Shown: piece by piece, positions 43,683 through 51,769 of the stretch
How the letters are laid out: each line of letters opens with the position of its first letter
How positions within the stretch are numbered: position 1 is the first letter of the stretch
The notes under the pieces: generated by a model
What the model was told of the DNA's origin: nothing
The model's input: only the letters and a program-made list of their open reading frames with translations
Databases searched by the model: none
Origin: an uncultured Pelagibacteraceae bacterium
Lineage (GTDB): Bacteria; Pseudomonadota; Alphaproteobacteria; Pelagibacterales; Pelagibacteraceae
NCBI GenBank assembly: GCA_902598485.1
Contig: CACKBU010000005.1
Coordinates: 1 to 64,000, forward strand
DNA: 64,000 nucleotides
Direction: 5' to 3'
Made by a program: the position numbers and the translations under genes

Positions 43683-44625
43683 AGTCGCCATATTAGATGA
43701 TTATCAAAATGTTGCTCAACAGTTTGTAGATTTAGAAAAACTATCTGGGAAATATGAGTTTAAGATTTTTAGTGAACCTTTTTTAGATGAGGCTGATGCA
43801 ATTGATCAGCTAGCTGATTTTGAAGCTTTATTAATAATGAGAGAAAGAACTCCAATTACAAAAAATTTAATTGATAATTTAAATGAATTAAAATTTGTTA
43901 TAACAAGTGGATTACGAAACAAATCTATTGATTTAGAGGCTGCAAAGAAAAGAAAAATTTTAGTTTGTGGAACAGATATAAATTTAAACCCAACACCTGA
44001 ATTGACCTGGGCACTTATTCTTGGTTTAGCTAGAAACTTTAAAGAAGAATTCGATAATATGTATCAAGGATATTGGCAAACTACTATCGGAGTAGAATTA
44101 AAAGGAAAAATCCTAGGCTTAATTGGTCTAGGCAGAGTAGGTACAGAAGTTGCAAAAATTGGAAAAGCTTTTGGTATGCAAGTAATGGCCTGGAGTGAAA
44201 ATCTTAACTTAGATAAGTGTAAAGAATTAGAGGTACTACCTTGCAATAAAGAAGATTTAATTACAAATTCTGATGTTCTTTCAATTCATGTTCAAGGAGG
44301 TGAAAGATACAAAGACTGCATTACTTTAAAAGAATTAGATAAAATGAAAAAAACAGCTTTTTTAATAAACACATCTCGTGGACCTATTGTAAATGAGGAT
44401 GATTTAATTATTGCTTTATCAACTAATGTAATTGCTGGTGCAGGAATTGATGTATATGAAAAAGAGCCCTTACCTGAAAATAATAAGCTTAGATTTTTAC
44501 CAAATGCATTGCTTACACCACACATTGGTTATGTTACAGCTGAAAATTATAGTATTTTTTATAATCAAATGATCGAAGGATTAGAGGCTTGTGTAAATGG
44601 AAAGCCTATCAGAGTTCTAGAGTAA
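43675..44625 (+). CDS. D-isomer-specific 2-hydroxyacid dehydrogenase family protein
   Basis: NAD(P)-dependent reductase of 2-oxoacids. Rossmann motif GLGRVGTEVAK starts at 151; the catalytic triad fits Arg235 (NTSRGPIVN), Glu264 (DVYEKEPLP) and His283 (TPHIGYV). I chose ATG 43675 (316 aa), where the protein begins MLKVAILDDYQN; the frame extends 17 codons upstream without similarity. The family includes phosphoglycerate, glyoxylate and hydroxypyruvate reductases. Next to a DadA-like enzyme it could reduce the 2-oxoacid made by deamination (inference). Confidence 0.87.
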   Translation: MLKVAILDDYQNVAQQFVDLEKLSGKYEFKIFSEPFLDEADAIDQLADFEALLIMRERTPITKNLIDNLNELKFVITSGLRNKSIDLEAAKKRKILVCGTDINLNPTPELTWALILGLARNFKEEFDNMYQGYWQTTIGVELKGKILGLIGLGRVGTEVAKIGKAFGMQVMAWSENLNLDKCKELEVLPCNKEDLITNSDVLSIHVQGGERYKDCITLKELDKMKKTAFLINTSRGPIVNEDDLIIALSTNVIAGAGIDVYEKEPLPENNKLRFLPNALLTPHIGYVTAENYSIFYNQMIEGLEACVNGKPIRVLE

Positions 44626-44627
44626 CC

Positions 44628-45527
44628 ATGGAGTTACCTGTTGTTAATCACGAGGATTATTTTGCTAAAATTGGTGATGATCACAAATTTCCAATTAATA
44701 AATTTGGAGAACTAGCAAACTACTTGATCCAAAACAAAATAGTAAAAAAATTTCACAAACCATCACCTTGCTCATTTGAAACATTAAGCTTCGCACATGC
44801 AAAAAATTATATTTCAGACATTAAAAATAAAACTTTAAGTAAAGAGGGAGTAAAAAAAATTGGATTTCCACTTGTTGATAGTGTTGTGCAAAGATCTTTA
44901 GTTGCTACTGGTGGAACTGTGCTAGCATCTAAACTTGCAATCAATTATGGCGTCTCATGCAATACTGCAGGTGGGAGTCACCACGCAAGTTATGATGGAG
45001 GAGCAGGTTATTGTGTATTTAATGATGTTGCGGTTGCTTCACATTATTTACTTAATAGAGGTCTAGCTAACAAAATCTTAATTGTTGATTTAGATGTTCA
45101 TCAAGGAAATGGTAATTCAGAAATTTTTAAAGATAATAGAAGTGTATTTACATTCAGTATGCATTCTAAAACTAACTATCCAGCAAAAAAATCAAACAGT
45201 GATTTAGATGTGGAACTCGAGGATAATTTAGAGGATGGCGCTTATATCAAAACACTTAAACATTATTTAAAAGAGCTAAATCAAGAAAATTTTGATTTTG
45301 TTTTTTACATAGCTGGTGTTGATATTCATTTTAATGACAGATTAGGAAAATTAAAAATTTCTGATGAGGGTATTAAATTAAGAGATGAGCTAGTGGTAGA
45401 AAACTTTTTTTCTAGACGGATACCATTTTGTGGAGTTTTGGGTGGTGGTTACAACAAGGATTTCAATAAACTTGTTGAATTACATTCAATGTTACATCAA
45501 TCTTGTGCTAAATATATAGGATCATGA
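44628..45527 (+). CDS. HDAC-superfamily deacetylase
   Basis: Zn-dependent amidohydrolase of the arginase/deacetylase fold (299 aa). Conserved elements: His118-His119 in GGSHHASYDGGAGYC, Zn ligands Asp156 and His158 in DLDVHQGNGN, and Asp232 in GVDIHFNDRLG. Bacterial members cleave acetylpolyamines, acetoin-related or other N-acyl compounds; the substrate is not determinable. ATG 44628 is chosen, 2 bp after the previous stop; the longer frame from 44589 lies in that gene. Its end overlaps msrB (ATGA), so it is co-translated with a methionine sulfoxide reductase. Confidence 0.87.
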   Translation: MELPVVNHEDYFAKIGDDHKFPINKFGELANYLIQNKIVKKFHKPSPCSFETLSFAHAKNYISDIKNKTLSKEGVKKIGFPLVDSVVQRSLVATGGTVLASKLAINYGVSCNTAGGSHHASYDGGAGYCVFNDVAVASHYLLNRGLANKILIVDLDVHQGNGNSEIFKDNRSVFTFSMHSKTNYPAKKSNSDLDVELEDNLEDGAYIKTLKHYLKELNQENFDFVFYIAGVDIHFNDRLGKLKISDEGIKLRDELVVENFFSRRIPFCGVLGGGYNKDFNKLVELHSMLHQSCAKYIGS

Positions 45528-45898
45528 CAAAAAAAATAAATCCAAATTTAACTGCAGAACAAAAATTAATTTTATTCGAAGAGGGGACTGAGCGTGCAGG
45601 ATCAAGTGAGTTAAATCATGAAAAAAGGGAAGGAAGTTTTCATTGTGCAAATTGTGGAGAAAAATTATTTGATTCGAAAACTAAATATGAGAGTGGATCA
45701 GGGTGGCCTTCTTTTTATGAGTCTCTACCAGATGTGTTTGAAACAAAAACAGATCACTATTTAGGTTATGCAAGAACTGAATATCATTGTAAAAAATGTG
45801 GCGGACATCACGGTCATATATTTGAGGATGGTCCTAAACCAACCGGAAAGAGATTTTGCAATAATGGAGTATGTTTAGTTTTTAAACCAAAGAGCTAA
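45524..45898 (+). CDS. msrB: Methionine-R-sulfoxide reductase
   Basis: Reduces the R-epimer of methionine sulfoxide. The 124 aa have the structural Zn site Cys41/Cys44 and Cys89/Cys92, GSGWPSFY (58-65) and the catalytic Cys112 in KRFCNNG. The canonical RxCxNS block reads RFCNNGVC; the additional Cys117 could act as a resolving cysteine, which is inference. Cytosolic, no signal peptide. Overlaps the deacetylase by 4 bp and precedes the DUF1479 gene by 5 bp. Confidence 0.94.
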   Translation: MTKKINPNLTAEQKLILFEEGTERAGSSELNHEKREGSFHCANCGEKLFDSKTKYESGSGWPSFYESLPDVFETKTDHYLGYARTEYHCKKCGGHHGHIFEDGPKPTGKRFCNNGVCLVFKPKS

Positions 45899-45903
45899 AT
45901 TTA

Positions 45904-47136
45904 ATGTTTGAAGATATTGATATAAAGGCAATAAAAAAAGAATTAAGAAATTTTTCAAAAAATTACATCGAAAATTTTAATAAAATAGAAAAATTTGTAA
46001 AATCTGAAATAGATGAAATTTTAACTCTTAAAAAAAAGAATAAATCTATAATTCCCGAGATAAGTTTTAATCAGATAGATCAGGAAAATATTCAAGAAAT
46101 AAGCAATATTAAAAAAAGAGGCTGTGTAATTATCCGTGATGTTTTTGATGACAAAATGATACAGAATTTGAATGAGAAATTAGAGAAATACATCGATGAA
46201 AATAATTATTATGAAGATCAAAAGAAGAAAGCTGATCTAGATAAATATTTTAGTGACTTAAAGTCAGCAAAGCCTCAAATTTATGGTCTTTATTGGTCAA
46301 GAGCACAGATTGAAATTAGACACTCAGAGCAAATGGCTAAAGTGAAAAAATGGCTTAATAATCTTTGGATTTATGAAAACTCTGAATATAAAGTTTTTGA
46401 TCCAAATAAAGAATTATCTTATGCAGATAGAATAAGAAGAAGAGAGCCAGGGGATGATACTTTGGGACTTTCTCCTCATTGTGATGCTGGATCAATTGAA
46501 AGATGGACTGACAGTTATTATCAAAAAATTTATAGAGATATTTTTTCTGACAGGTTTGAAAAATATAATCCATTTGATGCAAAGTATAGAGATAGAACAA
46601 TAGAGTTCGAGTCCCCTGCAGTTGCACATGTATTTAGAACATTTCAAGGATGGACTGCCTTAACAGAGCAAGGACCAAGTGACGGAACTTTACAATTAAT
46701 ACCTATTGCTAAAGGAATAGCTTATATTTTAACCAGAGCATTACTAGATGATGTTGAAGAAAATGAATTGTGCGGATCAAAACTTGGTAGAGCTTTATCG
46801 GTAAATAAAGATTATCATTCATTACTGTTAAAAGGTTTAGTTTCAATTCCAAAAATGAAGCCAGGTGACACAGTTTGGTGGCATCCAGATGTTGTTCATG
46901 CCGTTGAAGATAAGCATTCAGGAAAAAATTATTCAAATGTTATTTACGTTGGTGCAACACCTTATTGTAAAAAAAATTTGGATTATACAGTAAAACAATC
47001 AAAAAAATTTTTAGAAGGAAAGAGTCCACCAGATTTTGCAGCTGAAGATTATGAAATTAATTATAAAGATAGAGTTAAACTAAAAGATTTAAGCTCTTTA
47101 GCTAAGAAACAATTAGCTTTAGAGGAATGGAATTAA
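45904..47136 (+). CDS. DUF1479 (YbiU-like) putative Fe(II)-dependent oxygenase
   Basis: 410-aa protein matching the DUF1479 family in length and blocks: KKRGCVIIRDVFDD (70-83), GLYWSRAQIEIRHSEQM, YADRIRRREPGD, and the putative metal triad His192/Asp194 (SPHCDAGS) with His332 (WWHPDVVHAVED). That geometry resembles Fe(II)/2-oxoglutarate dioxygenases on a jelly-roll fold. No reaction is established to my knowledge. It ends the accessory operon with a 4-bp overlap of the convergent glutaredoxin gene. Confidence 0.85.
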   Translation: MFEDIDIKAIKKELRNFSKNYIENFNKIEKFVKSEIDEILTLKKKNKSIIPEISFNQIDQENIQEISNIKKRGCVIIRDVFDDKMIQNLNEKLEKYIDENNYYEDQKKKADLDKYFSDLKSAKPQIYGLYWSRAQIEIRHSEQMAKVKKWLNNLWIYENSEYKVFDPNKELSYADRIRRREPGDDTLGLSPHCDAGSIERWTDSYYQKIYRDIFSDRFEKYNPFDAKYRDRTIEFESPAVAHVFRTFQGWTALTEQGPSDGTLQLIPIAKGIAYILTRALLDDVEENELCGSKLGRALSVNKDYHSLLLKGLVSIPKMKPGDTVWWHPDVVHAVEDKHSGKNYSNVIYVGATPYCKKNLDYTVKQSKKFLEGKSPPDFAAEDYEINYKDRVKLKDLSSLAKKQLALEEWN

Positions 47137-47390
47137 TTATTCAAAAGATCCTGAAGTTTATTTTCTTTTTCTAAGGCTCTAACTTCGTCATAACCACCAA
47201 TATGTTGGTCATCAAAAAAAATTTGTGGAATAGTTCTTTTACCATTAGCTTTTTTGATCATTTCATCCATTGCTCCATCAACTTTTGAAATATCAATTTC
47301 ATTATAAGGCGCATTATTTCTAGCTAATAATCTTTTTGCAGCCTCACAATAATTACATAGTGGACCTGTATACATGGTAATTTTTTTCAT
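47133..47390 (-). CDS. grxC: Glutaredoxin 3
   Basis: Glutathione-dependent disulfide oxidoreductase, 85 aa. The active site is CNYC (Cys12-Cys15) instead of the standard CPYC; the family's TIPQIFFDDQHIGGYDE block (cis-Pro and GSH-binding) is intact. Dithiol chemistry should be retained, although Pro-to-Asn in position 2 may shift redox potential (inference). It lies 3 bp after the DUF2805-like gene on the minus strand. Confidence 0.93.
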   Translation of the reverse strand: MKKITMYTGPLCNYCEAAKRLLARNNAPYNEIDISKVDGAMDEMIKKANGKRTIPQIFFDDQHIGGYDEVRALEKENKLQDLLNN

Positions 47391-47393
47391 GAG

Positions 47394-47690
47394 CTATAGA
47401 TAGTCACCTTTTTTAATTTTACTAGCTATTTCTTTTCTAGAATATTCAAATTTTTTTCGATGTTTTATACTTTTTTGATTTACTCTTTTTCTCCATAACC
47501 TGAAAGATGAAGGTTTTAGAGATCTTCGCATAATTTTAATTACATCAGATTCTTTCTTCCCTGTTTTTTTTTCAATTTCCTCGAAAGTGATCCTATCTGC
47601 CCAGGCGGCCCAAATGATCCAATCCGGATCGTCCATTTTGGGCTCTGGATTTTTGACTCTGGTAATTGGTCTGTGACCTTTTTTTTTCAT
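47394..47690 (-). CDS. DUF2805 / TIGR03643-type small basic protein
   Basis: A 98-aa basic protein with DPDWIIWAAWADRITFEEIEKKTGKKESDVIKIMRRSLKPSSFRLWRKRV, which matches what I recall of the DUF2805/TIGR03643 family of unknown function. The central part looks like a helix-turn-helix fold and the C-terminus is strongly basic (HRKKFEYSRKEIASKIKKG), so nucleic-acid binding is plausible but unproven. First gene of a two-gene unit with grxC. Confidence 0.8.
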   Translation of the reverse strand: MKKKGHRPITRVKNPEPKMDDPDWIIWAAWADRITFEEIEKKTGKKESDVIKIMRRSLKPSSFRLWRKRVNQKSIKHRKKFEYSRKEIASKIKKGDYL

Positions 47691-47741
47691 AAATCCTTTA
47701 TATTTGAAAAAAATATTTAATGCATTTTTTTTAGCCTCTGA

Positions 47742-47807
47742 TATTATGTATTAGATAGTCCTTCTTAGCCATCTTTAGCTCCCGGTTTTTAAGGACTATC
47801 TTTTTTT
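47742..47807 (+). promoter_or_regulatory. Leader hairpin before LysE-family gene (SD-sequestering / attenuator candidate)
   Basis: An 11-bp perfect inverted repeat, AGATAGTCCTT (47753-47763) and AAGGACTATCT (47791-47801), is followed by six T and then the ATG at 47808. The right arm contains AAGGA, the only Shine-Dalgarno-like sequence for the gene. A TATTAT -10-like element (47742-47747) would start the RNA at the base of the stem. The 27-nt loop (CTTAGCCATC...GGTTTTT) could hold a ligand or antisense site. The -35 region is poor. Confidence 0.6.
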
Positions 47808-48422
47808 ATGCTCCCCCTAGATTTTATACTTTATCTACAGATAATTATTTTTTTATTTATTACACCAGGAACTCCCAGGATTGTAATTATTTCTTATTCA
47901 ATGAATTATGGAGTCGGAAAATGTATATGGTCTGCTTTAGGTGATGTAACAGCAAATTTGATTCAAGCAACTTTAGTTATTTTTGTCATTGGATCTTTTT
48001 TTTCAGAGAACTCAATGATACTAAAAGCGTTTAAATGGATTGGAATAATTTATTTATTATATTTAGCTTATGATATTTATAAATCTCGACCAAAAAGTAT
48101 TTCAAGCGAGGGAGAAATAGAAAAAAGTAACTTATCTTTTTTTAGAGATGGTTTTTTAGTTGCAGGTACAAGTCCTAAGGCTTGGATGTTTTTTCCTTTT
48201 ATTTTTCCTCAATTTATAGACTTTAATTCTAATTTATTGGTTCAATTTGTAATTTTAATTACAACTTACATCGTTTTAGATTTTTTATCTTTGATTGGTT
48301 ATGCAATGCTCGCACAAAAATTAATAAAGTGGATAACTGCTAATCCAAAAACAATTAATACAATTTCTGCGAGTGTTTTAGTAATTATTGCCGCAATAAT
48401 TGTTGTAACTCAACAATATTAA
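47808..48422 (+). CDS. LysE/RhtB-family amino acid exporter
   Basis: 204-aa polytopic protein with about six hydrophobic segments and the family's N-terminal pattern: TM1 ending FITPGTPRIVIISYSM (PGP of the family appears as PGTP), then GVGKCIWSALGDVTANLIQA. The middle carries GTSPKAWMFFPFIFPQF, matching the LysE N-PKA-F element. Members export lysine, threonine, homoserine or other amino acids. It has its own leader hairpin and precedes a HAAT binding-protein gene by 86 bp. Confidence 0.87.
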   Translation: MLPLDFILYLQIIIFLFITPGTPRIVIISYSMNYGVGKCIWSALGDVTANLIQATLVIFVIGSFFSENSMILKAFKWIGIIYLLYLAYDIYKSRPKSISSEGEIEKSNLSFFRDGFLVAGTSPKAWMFFPFIFPQFIDFNSNLLVQFVILITTYIVLDFLSLIGYAMLAQKLIKWITANPKTINTISASVLVIIAAIIVVTQQY

Positions 48423-48445
48423 TTAGATTTGGCCTTTATTGCCAC

Positions 48446-48474
48446 TTGCATAAAATAAAATTTCTTTATTTAAT
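48446..48474 (+). promoter_or_regulatory. Candidate promoter for HAAT binding-protein gene 1
   Basis: TTGCAT (48446-48451) and TTTAAT (48469-48474) with 17-bp spacing, 34 bp before the ATG. The Shine-Dalgarno AGAGGAA is strong. Confidence 0.35.
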
Positions 48475-48508
48475 CACTACATAATTAATTAATTAAAGAG
48501 GAAATAAA

Positions 48509-49747
48509 ATGAGATTAAATAAAATAATTTTAAGTTTTGTTTCTGCATTAGTAATTTTATTTTCAACTTCAGTTGCATCATTTGCAAAAGTTGTTGGTGA
48601 CAAAATTATTTTAGGTGCTGCGATTTCCTTAACTGGTAAATACTCATCAAATGGTGTTCATACTCAAAATGGTTATAACATGGCCGTTGACAGAATTAAC
48701 AGCATGGGTGGTGTTAAAGTTGGTGGAAAGACTTATAAGTTTGACATTATTTATTACGATGATGAATCAAACCCTAAGAGAGCTGCACAGCTTGCAGAAA
48801 GATTAATTTCACAAGATGGTGTTGAGTTTATGCTTGGCCCTTACAGTTCTGGTTTAACTAAAGCGATTGCGCCAGTGACTGAAAAATATGGTGTTCCAAT
48901 GGTTGAAGCAAATGGTGCATCTAGATCTTTGTTTACTAAAGGTTACAAATATCTATTTGCTGTATTAGCTCCAGCTAACTTATATCTTGATGTTGCTATC
49001 GAAACAGCAGTTGAGTTAAATGGTGGAAAACCAGTAAGAATTGCACAAGCGTTTGAACAAGATGCATTCTCACAGGACGTTAGATTAGGTATTTTAGACG
49101 CTGCAGAAAGAACTGGTTCTAAAATCATAATCGACGATAAATTGCCTAAAGAGCTAAATGATATGGCTGCTACTTTGGTTAAAGTAAAACAGATGAAACC
49201 AGATGTACTTGTTGTATCAGGCCACACAAAAGGTGCATTAACTGCGATCAGACAAATTGCTGAAATGAAAGTTGATGTTCCAATGTTAGCCATGACTCAC
49301 TGTGATGCTGCTAAGCTATCTAAACAGCATGGTAAAAATTCACAGTATGCACTTTGTGCTTCTCAATGGCACAAGTCACTAACTTATAAAGATGATTTCT
49401 TTAAAGATGGAATGACTTATGCTGCAGACTTTGAGAAAGAGTTTGGATATGATCCACCTTACCAATCTGCTGAATCTTCAGCTGCTTTATTGGTATTCAA
49501 AGATGCATTTGAAAGAGCAAATTCTTTCGATCAAAAGAAAGTAAGAGATGCTCTTGCAGCTACGAATATGCAAACATTCTATGGAAATATTAAATTTGCA
49601 CCTGGTGGTCAGAACGTTGACAAACCAATGGTACTTTTCCAAGTAATGTGTGATGCTTCAGGAAAATGTGAAAACAAAGTTGTTGCTCCATTAAAATGGG
49701 CATCGGCTAAGTTGATACATCCAATTCCTAAGTGGTCGGAAAGATAA
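48509..49747 (+). CDS. HAAT-family amino acid ABC transporter substrate-binding protein 1
   Basis: Periplasmic type I binding protein of the LivJ/Peripla_BP_6 family. A Sec signal peptide ends near SVASFAK (about residue 27). The mature start KIILGAAISLTGKYSSNGVHTQNGYNMAVDRIN is characteristic. Length 412 aa. Ligand could be branched-chain or other amino acids or amides. A strong terminator separates it from the permease genes, so it should be expressed above them. Cys residues at the C-terminal half (CDASGKC) could form a disulfide. Confidence 0.92.
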   Translation: MRLNKIILSFVSALVILFSTSVASFAKVVGDKIILGAAISLTGKYSSNGVHTQNGYNMAVDRINSMGGVKVGGKTYKFDIIYYDDESNPKRAAQLAERLISQDGVEFMLGPYSSGLTKAIAPVTEKYGVPMVEANGASRSLFTKGYKYLFAVLAPANLYLDVAIETAVELNGGKPVRIAQAFEQDAFSQDVRLGILDAAERTGSKIIIDDKLPKELNDMAATLVKVKQMKPDVLVVSGHTKGALTAIRQIAEMKVDVPMLAMTHCDAAKLSKQHGKNSQYALCASQWHKSLTYKDDFFKDGMTYAADFEKEFGYDPPYQSAESSAALLVFKDAFERANSFDQKKVRDALAATNMQTFYGNIKFAPGGQNVDKPMVLFQVMCDASGKCENKVVAPLKWASAKLIHPIPKWSER

Positions 49748-49757
49748 AATAAAATAC

Positions 49758-49789
49758 TAAAGCCCCCTAGTCATAGGGGGCTTTTTTTT
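49758..49789 (+). terminator. Rho-independent terminator after binding-protein gene 1
   Basis: A GC-rich stem, AAAGCCCCCTA and TAGGGGGCTTT around a short loop (GTCA), ends in a run of T. It lies about 10 bp after the stop and 22 bp before the permease gene, so some read-through or a second promoter must feed the permeases. Confidence 0.88.
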
Positions 49790-49811
49790 ATATAACCCAA
49801 AAATACTTTTT

Positions 49812-50705
49812 ATGGATTTTCTTGTATTTCAATATCCTATGATAACTCTTCAAGCTTGCTTGGATGGTATTTTGCTAGGAGTTTTGTTTGCATTGATTGC
49901 ATATGGAATGGCACTTCAATGGGGTGTGATGAATATAATTAACATTGCACAAGGAGATCTTGTAATTTTAGGAGGATACATTGCATACTTTATGTATCTC
50001 TATGGTATTCATCCAGCATGGGGAGTAATTGTTGCGCCAGTAATAATGTACTTTGTTGGTATAGCTATTTACAAACTCGTAATAAATAAAGTAGTAGATA
50101 GAGATCTATTTATTTCTATTTTAGCAACTTTTGGAATAAGTATTCTTTTCATGCAATTAATGAATTTTGCATTTGGTGCAGACGTTGTACTTGCAAATTC
50201 TGGTTACGGAACAACTATGTTGTTTGATAACAATGTTGTGTTACCAAATTCAAAAATATTTTCAGCGTTTATTAGCATTGTATTTGCAATTTGTTTGGTT
50301 ATTTACATGAAAAAATCAAAGCTAGGGCGTGCAATTAGGGCTACAGCTCAAAATGCAAGAGCTGCAAAGATTTTAGGTGTCGATACGGAAAAAGTTTATG
50401 CCGCAACATTTGGAATAAATGCTGCTCTTTGTGGAGTTGCTGGTGCTTTGATATCTATAACTTTCACAATTCATCCTTACATGGGATTACCCTACACAAT
50501 CAGATCTTTCATGATCGTAATTGTTGCAGGATTAGGAAACTTACCTGGAGTAGCAATGTCGGGAATGGGATTAGGAGTATTTGAAGAATTTGCAGATTAT
50601 ATACTGGGTACGGAATTTAGAATTGGTTCAGTATTTTTATTGTTGGTATTAATCCTAGTTTATAGAAGGTTTAAACTTTCAAGAAAAAGAGAATATTTAA
50701 AATAA
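49812..50705 (+). CDS. HAAT ABC transporter permease 1a (LivH-like)
   Basis: 297-aa polytopic protein of the LivH family with about eight TMs: first block LQACLDGILLGVLFALIAYGMALQWGVMNIINIAQGD is diagnostic. The cytoplasmic coupling segment GRAIRATAQNARAAKILGVDTEKVYA is present. It pairs with the LivM-like gene 14 bp downstream. The C-terminus is basic (RRFKLSRKREYLK). Confidence 0.92.
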   Translation: MDFLVFQYPMITLQACLDGILLGVLFALIAYGMALQWGVMNIINIAQGDLVILGGYIAYFMYLYGIHPAWGVIVAPVIMYFVGIAIYKLVINKVVDRDLFISILATFGISILFMQLMNFAFGADVVLANSGYGTTMLFDNNVVLPNSKIFSAFISIVFAICLVIYMKKSKLGRAIRATAQNARAAKILGVDTEKVYAATFGINAALCGVAGALISITFTIHPYMGLPYTIRSFMIVIVAGLGNLPGVAMSGMGLGVFEEFADYILGTEFRIGSVFLLLVLILVYRRFKLSRKREYLK

Positions 50706-50719
50706 GATTGAGATGAAAA

Positions 50720-51769
50720 ATGAATAAGAATTTTATTTTATATATAGCAATATTAATATTTGGATTAGCTGCCCCTTTTTTATTTCCAGCCTTTAAAGTT
50801 CAGTTATCAATCCTTTGTGTTTTAATAGTTCTTGCTACTACTTGGAACATCCAAGGTGGTGAGATGGGCTATAATTCATTTGGAAATATATTATTTTATG
50901 GATTAGGAATGTACCTATGCGCTTCTGTTCAAGTTGGAATGTTTTTTCCATTAGCAGAATGGACAGAGAGTGGAGGGGAAAAAACATTTGTTCATACTCC
51001 AACACAATTTTTTCAAGGTATGGCAGTTGGACTTGTCGTAGCTGCAGTAGTTCCAACTATTATAGCTGGTTTGATAGGATATTCTATTCTTGGACTTAGA
51101 GGACATTATTTTGCAATTTGTACATTAGGTTTAGGTGTAGCTGCGGGTGAAATTTCTGGTGGAATAGAAATTATTGGAGCAGGTCAAGGCTTTACTACAC
51201 CACCTTTTCCAAATGTTGGTAGCTTAGAAGCAAGGGGGGAGTTTTTCTATTTCTTAAGCTTCTTCACATTAGTGCTCACATTCATCGCGGTTCGTTCAAT
51301 CTATTCTACAAGATTTAAATTAATACTTAACGCTATTAGAGATAATGAGGATAAAGCTGAAGCAATGGGTATTGAAACAATGAAGTATAAAATTATTGGT
51401 TGGATGATCTCAGCTTTCTTTTGTGGATTGGCAGGAGGAATTATGGGTGGCTTGGTTGGATACATCGATTCAACAGATGTTGCATTTGACGGAAGAGAAA
51501 TGGGAGTATTCATGGTACTGATGGCAATACTTGGAGGTAAAGGAACTCTTTGGGGCCCAATTATTGGTGCAACTATATTTCATATTTTTAAAGAAGGCTT
51601 TTGGACATTTTTTTTGGGTTGGCAGTATGTTGCTCTAGGAGTTTTGATTGTTGTGATTGTAATTTATTTTCCAGAAGGAATTATGGGATGGCTTAGAGAA
51701 AAATATCCAGAGCGATTTGGTGAAGTGGTTGATGAAAAAGATCGTAAAGCACAGGTAGAACTTAAATGA
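50720..51769 (+). CDS. HAAT ABC transporter permease 1b (LivM-like)
   Basis: 349-aa LivM-family permease. Blocks LATTWNIQGGEMGYNSFGNILFYG, GLRGHYFAICTLGLGVAAGEI and the coupling loop FKLILNAIRDNEDKAEAMGIETMKYK are family-typical. The C-terminal cytoplasmic tail (EKYPERFGEVVDEKDRKAQ) is charged. Its TGA overlaps the ATPase start (ATGA). Confidence 0.92.
   Translation: MNKNFILYIAILIFGLAAPFLFPAFKVQLSILCVLIVLATTWNIQGGEMGYNSFGNILFYGLGMYLCASVQVGMFFPLAEWTESGGEKTFVHTPTQFFQGMAVGLVVAAVVPTIIAGLIGYSILGLRGHYFAICTLGLGVAAGEISGGIEIIGAGQGFTTPPFPNVGSLEARGEFFYFLSFFTLVLTFIAVRSIYSTRFKLILNAIRDNEDKAEAMGIETMKYKIIGWMISAFFCGLAGGIMGGLVGYIDSTDVAFDGREMGVFMVLMAILGGKGTLWGPIIGATIFHIFKEGFWTFFLGWQYVALGVLIVVIVIYFPEGIMGWLREKYPERFGEVVDEKDRKAQVELK

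Noticed and set aside
48943..49293. 116-codon minus-strand frame within binding protein 1
   Set aside because: Antisense shadow of the LivJ-like gene.
49748..49811. Riboswitch in the gap after binding-protein gene 1
   Set aside because: The gap is accounted for by a simple GC-rich terminator; too little sequence remains for an aptamer.
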